From: Sciurus carolinensis
Lineage: Eukaryota; Chordata; Mammalia; Rodentia; Sciuridae
NCBI RefSeq assembly: GCF_902686445.1
Contig: NC_062227.1
Location: 18,303,678-18,367,677, forward strand
DNA length: 64,000 nt
Reading direction: 5' to 3'
The notes under the pieces were generated by a model that was not told the origin of the DNA, did not search any database, and saw only the letters and a program-made list of their open reading frames with translations. The translations under genes and the position numbers were made by a program. Shown one piece after another: positions 56,880 to 64,000 of the stretch; within the stretch, counting starts at the first letter, position 1; every line of letters begins with the position of its first letter.

Positions 56880-57990
56880 TTTAATTGGAACAGGTAATTT
56901 GCAGTTTCTAAAATGTTGATCTACAGTCCACTGTCTTCTTACACATGTACCAGTGAAAATAAAAGTTAGAGAGAATCACTGCCCTCCCCAAGAAGGGAAC
57001 TGCACCTGTTCTAACATTCCTTGAAAATATACATTTGACAATCCACACACCTTGACATATGTGGGAATACAATACATACCTGACTAATTCTGTTCTACTA
57101 GTGAATGTCCACAAACCTCTTATAGGCTTTCTTTTTTAAAAAAATTTCTGCAAAGCTTTGTCCATCATTTTCTCATTTCTGGCCTGACACTTGGTACAGC
57201 ACCACTTGCCCTTTGTTTAGGATTGAGTCCCAAGCAGAAGTGGAACCATCTGACAGGTCACTTGCTATTTTCACAATGTATCATTTCTCCATAGGCCACC
57301 TGATTCACAGATACTAATGTAGGCTCATTTGAGCCACTGGAGAGGTTTGCAGGGTTTGTTTTCTTCTCTGTTTTGGCCATGGAGCCTGTGGAGTGCTATC
57401 TCTTCTTCAAGGTCTTTACTTTGTTTCCTCTTTGAGGTCTTTGCTATTTTTTCCTTTGGTGTTCCTGAGGTGATGTCATCATGGTCATGATTATTATTAG
57501 ATACATTCATCACTTGATTCACATTGTTGAGTAGCTGCAGGGTAAGCTTGTAATTTGGCTTTTCTGCCTGTGCAACTGTCTCATTCTTTGCCTTCTCTTG
57601 GCCAACTTTGCAGCTGTTGCCAGTGGTATCCTTGATCTCTTTAGGTGCCTCAAAGAGTTCCATGTTACCATCCATTTGTCTGTTCCGGCTTTCTGCCAGC
57701 TCTACCATCAGACTCGGGATCTGAATTTTCTCATTGTCCAGCTCCTGCCTCCAAATCAGGGCTCACTGGATGCAGTGGAGCACTCAGCATTTTGGGTAAC
57801 ATCTGCCTCTCTTTTCAACTTCTCATAATGCTCTTTCAATTCTTTCAGGATTGTTTTGGCATTTCACATTCATCTCCTGTATCAGTAAGACATTTTTCAG
57901 TAGGTCTAAAGGCAGAGACTCGATGGAGTCCAGGTAATCCTCCACATAGTTTACCAGGTGGATCTGCTTTCTTTTGGCAGGATTCAGCAT
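56880..57990 (-). pseudogene. ING1: ING1 processed pseudogene
   Basis: On the minus strand, an ATG at 57988-57990 begins MLNPAKRKQIHLVNYVEDYL, continuing DSIESLP, the N-terminus of Inhibitor of Growth 1, a PHD-finger histone-mark reader. Further parts are MVELAESRNRQ, AQAEKPNYK, NNHDHDD..SGTPKEK and, past several frameshifts, the PHD-finger region with VAYGEMIHC and WFHFC..GLNP. Its end resembles the MDKAL tail near 57160. No intron is seen where the gene has one. The sequence to about 56880 resembles my recollection of the ING1 3'UTR. Frameshifts near 57850 and several stops make it non-functional. ING2 matches less well. Confidence 0.88.
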
Positions 57991-57999
57991 GGTTCAGCT

Positions 58000-58360
58000 A
58001 GTGGGTGAGGATTTCAACTTCCTGCATCCCAACCCCTAAAAATAGATCTGCAAAATGCAGATCTCTCTCTCTGGCCCTGCCCGACCAGCAGCTGCACCAG
58101 CTAAGGCCTAGAACACCCAGTGCACACTGGCAGGGGTCACAGAGGAGGGGGATCCCAGATGGACCCCTGCTGGCCAAGCGCCATGCGGGGTGGAGGAGGC
58201 TCATACATGGATCCCACTGACTGGGCGGTGCAGGGGGTAGAGTAGACCCCCACTGCCCGGGAGGTGCTGGTGGTGTGGAGGGGGCTCCTGGATGGACCCC
58301 TGCTGGCTGGACATGGTTCAGGGGTGGGCGGGCAACTTGTAGGCATGCATATCTGTAAAG
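58000..58360. repeat. GC-rich minisatellite-like tandem repeats
   Basis: Units with GGATGGACCCCTGCTGGC or the related GGATCCCACTGACTGGGC recur about every 60-70 bases between 58130 and 58320. The region directly adjoins the start of the ING1 retrocopy. Proline-rich ORFs on the minus strand reflect the repeat. Confidence 0.55.
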
Positions 58361-59365
58361 GGTCAAGGGCCAAGGGCTGACCGCTGCCACACCAGGGGGA
58401 AGGGAGCCCAGCCTGGAGGACAGCACAGCAATTGTCCCCTAAAGGGACACTTTAAAATGACCCCATCATGGGAAGGCCCTGAACGCTTTAGACCCTTCAG
58501 CAAGGACCCTCCAAAAAAGTCTCTTGAAAGTCCCCTTTTGAAGCATCCTCCCTGACCCAGAAAAACATGGTGAAAACACCCAGCACTGGGAGGCCCCATC
58601 CCTGGGGCATGGTGGGAATGTTGAGGCGCCTGCATCCCCAGACCTCTGCAGCGATTCACCCTGGCCTGTGCAGCTCCCACACACTCTGTTGTGCCCTGAT
58701 GTGGGCAGGAGGGCACAAGGCAGGGCTTTGCTCTCCTGGGATCTCCTCCGGCGGATGCCTCTGGGCCCCAGAGCAGGCCTTGTGTGGATTGGGGCTCTAG
58801 ACGTGAAGCCACGTGGGGGTATGTCCAGGCCACCGTGGCTTTCTGCGCATGCCCAGCTCTCAGGCGGTGCCAGGCGGGATAGGCAGCCACTTGGTTCAGG
58901 TCTAGGCCTTCACACTCTGTGGGCCCTGGTGCTGTGGGGGCATTGGTGTTGTGTACACTGGAGCATTGGTGTCTGTCTGCTTCAGAGCTGGCAGGGTCCC
59001 AATGCCTGGATCACATGCTGGACCAATCACCGCCTTCAGGTGAGGCAACTGCCCTGCCCTCAGGGAAGGCTGCTGTCCTGGGGAGACTCAGATGGGTGTG
59101 TCTGGAGCAGCAGGAGCACTACAGTCAGGTGTCTGGGCCTGGAGGTTGGGGATTGGGGCAGGGAGGTTTCAGGTACTGGGCATAGCTGGATGGGAGGTCA
59201 AGGACTCCAGGTGATTGGCAGGTGCTGCACCCAAATCTGGGCTGGACACAGGGAGGCCAGGGACTGGGTGAAGGCCAGGCTCTGAGTGCTTGGCTGGTCC
59301 TGTGACTGGTGCCTGGGGTGGGGACTGTGACACCATTTACCTATGATGAGCTCTGCTTCCTCAAA
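58361..59365. other. GC-rich non-coding DNA
   Basis: GC- and CpG-richer than its surroundings, with ORFs up to 205 codons (58668-59285) on the plus strand. These ORFs overlap others in different frames and have low-complexity Gly/Trp/Ser composition, so I read them as a consequence of base composition. No family was recognised. Confidence 0.45.
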
Positions 59366-59896
59366 TGTTGAAGCTTGAACATTAGAGAAGAACATCAAGG
59401 GAAGAATATTAATCAGGTTTTATTTAAATGTAATAATACAGACTTCTCCTGGGAGGGAGAAGAGAGCCATGACTGATGTTCTAGAATCCCACGAAGTGAG
59501 CACGCCCTACATCTTTTATAGGATAAGGTCTCTTTTTGTTATCCAGTTCTCTCCCCCCTTATCTCTCCTTCCTGCCTATTTTACAAGGTTTGGTTTTGCA
59601 GGTGAGATGTAAAAAGTCAGAAACGGAGGGGGAAGGGGGAGGGCCAAAGTGATTCAGTCAGGCAAGGGCCCAGGACATTAATTAGAAGTTCCTTGCCTGA
59701 AGTCCTTGATAAGAGCAGGTAAATTTGGTGATCAATGTGCTTTGGAGATCCTTGACATTCCATTCTCCCAGGGGCAGTCTCCAACTTCCAGAGGCAGATG
59801 GCTCTCATGGCCTCCATTTCTTTCATTTGACCCAATCCCCTATTTCTATACTAATTGCCTGTCCCCAAGTCTGGCTTTAACTGGAGACCCCCAACA
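59366..59896 (-). mobile_element. Retroviral-type LTR on the minus strand
   Basis: Read on the minus strand the element begins TGTTGGGGGTCTCC and ends TTCAACA, giving a 5-base TGTTG/CAACA inverted repeat. It has a TATA box (CCTATAAAAG at about 59510-59522) and AATAAA at 59419-59424. No internal retroviral sequence or equal-length flanking duplication was found, so it could be a solo LTR with altered ends. Confidence 0.65.
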
Positions 59897-60018
59897 CTGT
59901 TGTGGCAGACCCCTGCAGCCCAGCCTTTTCAGATCCTCCAGTGACTCTCATTTGGGTTTGGTTTTGTTTTTAATGTGTTTTTAGTTGTTGATGCACCTTT
60001 GTTTTATTAACAAGTTTA

Positions 60019-60098
60019 TTTCTATGCTGAGAATCCAACCCAGGGCCTCACACATGCTAGGCAAGCATTCTAACACTGAGCCACATCCCAGTCCTGCT
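60019..60098 (-). repeat. ID SINE, antisense
   Basis: AATCCAACCCAGGGCCTCACAC, CTAGGCAAGCATTC and CTGAGCCACATCCCAGTCC are the complement of an ID element. Confidence 0.8.
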
Positions 60099-60433
60099 CT
60101 TTTGTTTTTGAAGGAAAATAATCCAAACTACCTAGGGCTCTGGGTGCCTGAGGCTGGAGAGGGATTCAAGACATGAGAGCAGGAACTGACATTTTCTTCC
60201 TTTTTCTGCTTGTGTGAGTGAGTGTAATTCTGTTGGTGGGCAGTGCTATGCCTGTCCTGTTGCTTGGGATGCTTTAAACACCATCCTAGGGAAGACCCAG
60301 GAGTAGAACTCATGATTTTCCTTTCAGTTACTACTTGTTTCCTGTTTTTATTTTTGAGAAATCATAACTATGTTTTGAACAAATCAGAAGAATTTGGGGA
60401 AGGGAGGAGTATATTTTTATTTTATTTTATTTT

Positions 60434-60516
60434 ATTTTTGCGGTACTGGGGATCAAACTCAGGGCCTTGTGCTTGCAGCACAAGCACTCTACCAAGTGAG
60501 CTATCTCCCCAGCCCT
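60434..60516 (-). repeat. ID SINE, antisense
   Basis: GCGGTACTGGGGATCAAAC, GGGCCTTGTGCTTGCAGC and GTGAGCTATCTCCCCAGCCC are the complement of an ID element. A TTTTA repeat (60414-60436) marks its tail. Confidence 0.9.
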
Positions 60517-61856
60517 TAGGAGTACATTTTTAAGAAGAGAATTTTTTCTACGTAATTTCAAAGTACCAATTGTTCTTTAAGAACAAATGAAGCTGCCAAA
60601 AAATGAATCACCTGCCTCTCCCCTTCCCCCCAGCCTGTGATATTTCCTTTTTTAATGGGTAAACAGATTTGAAGTGTATATAGTCATTCAGGGTTTCTTT
60701 TTCATGTATAGTATATATTTTTTTCATATATAGTATATTATTTTATCGGCCAATAATACATCACAAATATCCCTCAATTTTATTAACATGCCTCATCTCT
60801 TTAAAAGCTGTACAATTGTGTAGTTATTTTTTATTGATGAACATGGTTTATAAATTTTCAATTATCAGTTGCTTTTAAAAGACCAATATTTTGAAACATA
60901 ACATGGTGAACCTTCAGAATGTCCAAGGCCAGATGTGATACTTTTATATAAAACAGGCTGAGTAATGTGTTTACACAAATCTTAAAGTTTAGCTTATGTG
61001 TGACTGAATTATTTCATAAAAATGGTTACTAAAGAGTTTAATTTTTTCTAAATAAATTTACCATATGGTCAGAAGAAATCATTTAATTCCTTGAATATAA
61101 AGTGGCCAATTTGTGAAAGAAAGGTAAAGCAGAAAACAAGTGGCCCAGAGCTTTTATTAGGGAGTGGAGTGGGAGAAGCACCTGGTTTAAATATTTTGAA
61201 AAGTAACCATAGGGAGTTTAGCAGAAGTGGAAGGATGTTACTATATTGCTTACGATTAAGGCAGGAAACAAATCCCTGTTGAATTCTGTATTTTGTGCAC
61301 AGACAGCTGGTTTAATCACTATATTGTGCCTTCTAAAGATGTACTGTTGTTTTTATCTTGGTGCTAGTTTTCTGAAATTTCAAGGGAAACAGAACTGAGA
61401 AAATCATAAGCAGTCTGCATCTAAGCATGTATTCTGAGATCTTAGGCTAAATTGTGTAGCATTTTATGTGGGAACTGTGCTTGAAAATATTCACAACACC
61501 CATAACATTTTAGTTCTTGTTCTTGATAATAGTAGCTTTCCCATAACACCAAAAGCAGTAGAATTTCCCCAATACTGTAGATTAATAAATAGGCTTTGAG
61601 AGATTAAATTGCTGAAGGTTCCATTGCTTTATTAATAATGATATCTGCATATACCCATGTGTACTTAATCCAAGAACTTGAATTGCTTTTCCTTGTTCTT
61701 CCTTTTTAGCAGATGTGACAATTTATACAAATTGCCTTACAGAACTGTTCATCTTAGTTTTTTCTTTAAAATGGTAATATAGTGATGCAAATAATAATGT
61801 GCACTGAAAATTGTCTAAATGATAAATAGCCAGAAACTAAAATAGTATCTTTTTAT
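60517..61856. other. AT-rich intergenic DNA, no gene seen
   Basis: AT-rich sequence without ORFs of note or recognisable repeat family. Confidence 0.5.
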
Positions 61857-61871
61857 ATAAAGTTTCTGGTA
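61857..61871 (+). repeat. Target-site duplication of ID SINE, left copy
   Basis: ATAAAGTTTCTGGTA is repeated exactly at 61966-61980. Confidence 0.95.
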
Positions 61872-61965
61872 GGGCTGGGGAGATAGCTCAGCTGGTAGAG
61901 TGCTTGCCTCACAAGCACAAGGCCCTGAGTTCGATCCCCAGTACCGCAAAAAACAAAACAAAACA
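61872..61965 (+). repeat. ID SINE, well preserved, with perfect target-site duplication
   Basis: GGGCTGGGGAGATAGCTCAG, GTAGAGTGCTTGCC and GTTCGATCCCCAGTACC supply the A-box and B-box of a tRNA-derived ID element, with a short A-rich tail. The 15-base duplications flank it exactly. It is the best-preserved SINE in the window. Confidence 0.96.
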
Positions 61966-61980
61966 ATAAAGTTTCTGGTA

Positions 61981-63100
61981 ATGTATTATTAAAATATTAA
62001 ACTTGTTTTTATGCTGTTAACCAAAAAGGTGAGAGATAGTGTTGCTTTAGTCACCATTCTATGTTATGGTAAATTTAAAATTGTAGCTTTCACAGCTGTT
62101 TAATTTTTACAACTTGGATAATATCATTAAGCATTATTTTAATGGATCCAGTTGAACTTAAAATACACTAGTGTGTTCAAGAGAACACAAAGAGGACCCT
62201 AAAAAGTACAGAAAGTTTGAAATTGCTTATTTAATTTTTGGTCTTTTAACATTCTCTTAAAATGCATCAATAAGATGTGTCATGATACAGTATTTTATTT
62301 TATTTTTTTAGGTCTTTAGCAGATGTGACAATTGTGTAGTATAAAAAAGTAAGGAAAATACTGAAGTTAATATAGTATGACCAATATGTACTTGAGAAGA
62401 AACCTAGACAGTAAAAGATTTAAACTTTTATTGGCAGTTCATGATGACAATTAGTCATATCTAAGTAGCATATCTGCTACTGATTATCTCTTAGCTTATT
62501 TTGGTTTTTAGTGGGTTTTATAGTGGTTTCAGGCAAAGCAAAATCTCTATACAGTATATTAAGACTGCTGACTTTTAGCTCTGGATGGGGATAAACCTGG
62601 GGAAATATTGCTTTTTTGTGTCTTTTCAAAAATTAAGAGCTATCTTATTGCTGATGGAAAGGAATTGAAAGTGTATTTTCCAGTTTGACTGCAATATCCT
62701 TTTGGAGACATGTATTCATGACTAGTCTGAATCAAATCAACTATTTTTTGTCCTATGAATTTTTTTTTAAATCATCAGGGTTGATCTCCAGAGTTTAAAA
62801 TCTACTGGGAATTTTTTCTTTCTTAGAGAAGTGAACACAAAATTTATTAAGTCCCAATGCACAGTACTAGACTCTTATTTAAAAGCTAATTTGTGAAATG
62901 ACATAATGAATCTGTTCCCTGATAGTTCTGTTTTTGTTAAGATAAAAAAAAAAAAACAGAAAGTGTGGTAGAAGGGGGAGAGCCTGAGAATAAGACACTG
63001 AGTTAGTTTTCATGTAACCCCTTGGTAAGGTCTATAAAGGGTTAATTCTTGAAATGCTTTCTTATTAGTGAGTGATTATAAAAACCTTAGCCTGACCCCT
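61981..63100. other. AT-rich intergenic DNA, no gene seen
   Basis: Short ORFs only. A 19-base string at 62315-62333 also occurs at 61705-61723. Confidence 0.5.
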
Positions 63101-63104
63101 CCAT

Positions 63105-63330
63105 ACTCTTTGACTTCCTGGTTTTTGGGATGTAGTTTCTTTTCCTAAATGGGTACCACCACTGCCATCTGCCATGATGTGATACTGCCAAGAAAGCCTT
63201 CACTATAAGTGAACTGATGCCAGTGCTGTGCAGTTGAATATCCAAAACTGTGGGCTAAATAAAGCTCTTTCCTTTATAGTTAGCCTAGCCAAGGCATTTT
63301 GTTATGGCAATAAAAACCTGAGTAATTTAG
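63105..63330 (+). repeat. Old interspersed repeat, 3' end type
   Basis: GACTTCCTGGTTTTTGGGATG, TGCCATGATGTGATACTGCC, AACTGTGGGCTAAATAAAGC and TTGTTATGGCAATAAAAACCTG follow the order of a widespread rodent repeat end containing a (T/C)CTGCCATGATG...AAATAAA signature. Family uncertain. Confidence 0.5.
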
Positions 63331-64000
63331 CTTGTAATAGTGCATTTAACATGGAATACCTGTTTGTGGATAAGGTAAATTTCCCAAGTATCATCTAGAA
63401 GAAAGTGTCATGGCATCCAATGCAACATATTTAATTTTATATGGTCATTACCATTTTTAAATATAAAATTATATGTTTAAGATGAGATTTAAACTACTAA
63501 AATAATTGAAGTTAATCAAATTTCTCCTGCAGGGCTTCCCATTCTTGTCTGTTCCTTATGGATTGCCAGAGTAATGGTTTCTCCATTTGGTGCATGTCCT
63601 TTCAGCCATTTAAATATAAACAAAAACAATATGTTTGCCTGGTCTTAAGAACTTCAGAATTCTCTTGAAAATAACTGGTGGGAATGATAAAAGTCAGAAT
63701 GTTATTGAAAAAAGTGATATAAAATGATGATGGGACAAAAGGTAAACTTACGTTCTTTGACTCCTGATAATGGATACTATAAATAGAGTATTGCTTTGTC
63801 AATTGTAATAGCTACTTAGCTTCTGATAGATGGTTGATTAGGTTATGTCTGTCATTTTCCCAAGCTGTGTATTTTTCAAAATAGTAATAGGGGATTTGAA
63901 TGTTTTTCTGATAGGCCTCAAAAATTAGTTTTCAGGTATTTATGTACTATGCTACTTCTTTTGAGAGTGGTATTTATGTTCTGTCTAAAATTGATCCAGT
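63331..64000. other. AT-rich intergenic DNA, no gene seen
   Basis: No recognisable gene or repeat apart from simple AT-rich sequence. Confidence 0.5.

Noticed and set aside
58668..59285. A 205-codon ORF on the plus strand, and proline-rich ORFs on the minus strand
   Set aside because: They overlap others in several frames in GC-rich, repeat-like DNA and show no recognisable domain.
61872..61965. A tRNA gene
   Set aside because: The A-box and B-box belong to a tRNA-derived ID SINE with an A-rich tail and a target-site duplication.
1..64000. CRISPR arrays, bacterial operons or a novel defence system
   Set aside because: The DNA is mammalian with introns, SINEs and LINEs; the tandem repeats present are microsatellites, L1 monomers and the large triplicated unit.

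Overview
This window is nuclear DNA from a rodent, most probably a squirrel-family species (Sciuridae). Evidence: ID SINEs (tRNA-derived, best copy 61872-61965), composite B1-dID SINEs (25706-25912 and others), two near-identical full-length LINE-1 copies, a gammaretrovirus-type ERV, an IAP-like LTR, and decayed immunoglobulin kappa V (IGKV) segments with recombination signals (RSS). I read it as an edge or pseudogene-rich part of the IGK locus. I found no intact host protein-coding gene; every recognisable gene is a pseudogene or belongs to a mobile element.

Layout. 1-10551 is the 3' half of a gammaretrovirus-like provirus (broken integrase, broken envelope, 3' LTR). A 6.75-kb LINE-1 (2228-8975) sits inside its envelope gene, with a target-site duplication. 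10552 to about 21215 holds three tandem, diverged copies of a 3.5-3.8-kb non-coding unit that I do not recognise; the third carries an IAP-like solo LTR and is fused at its right end to an IGKV relic (21216-21439). 21440-41420 is V-cluster-type intergenic DNA. It has an IGKV1-like pseudogene with a good 12-bp-spacer RSS (26357-26812), weaker light-chain V-like relics near 35180, 39080 and 41300, an unidentified 116-codon ORF (22734-23084), a near-perfect 47-bp inverted repeat, an old L1 fragment, SINEs and microsatellites.

41433-48427 is the second full-length LINE-1, very similar to the first, with a 12-bp target-site duplication. 49481-55780 is a third, older LINE-1 of another promoter type. 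56880-57990 is a processed pseudogene of ING1 on the minus strand, next to GC-rich minisatellite-like DNA (58000-59330) and an LTR on the minus strand (59366-59896). The remainder to 64000 is AT-rich intergenic DNA with ID SINEs.

The parts do not act together as a pathway. The window records V-segment decay, local tandem duplication and waves of retroelement insertion. The features most worth follow-up are the triplicated unit, the chimeric junction with IGKV, the promoter-monomer difference between the two young LINE-1 copies, and the isolated inverted repeat.
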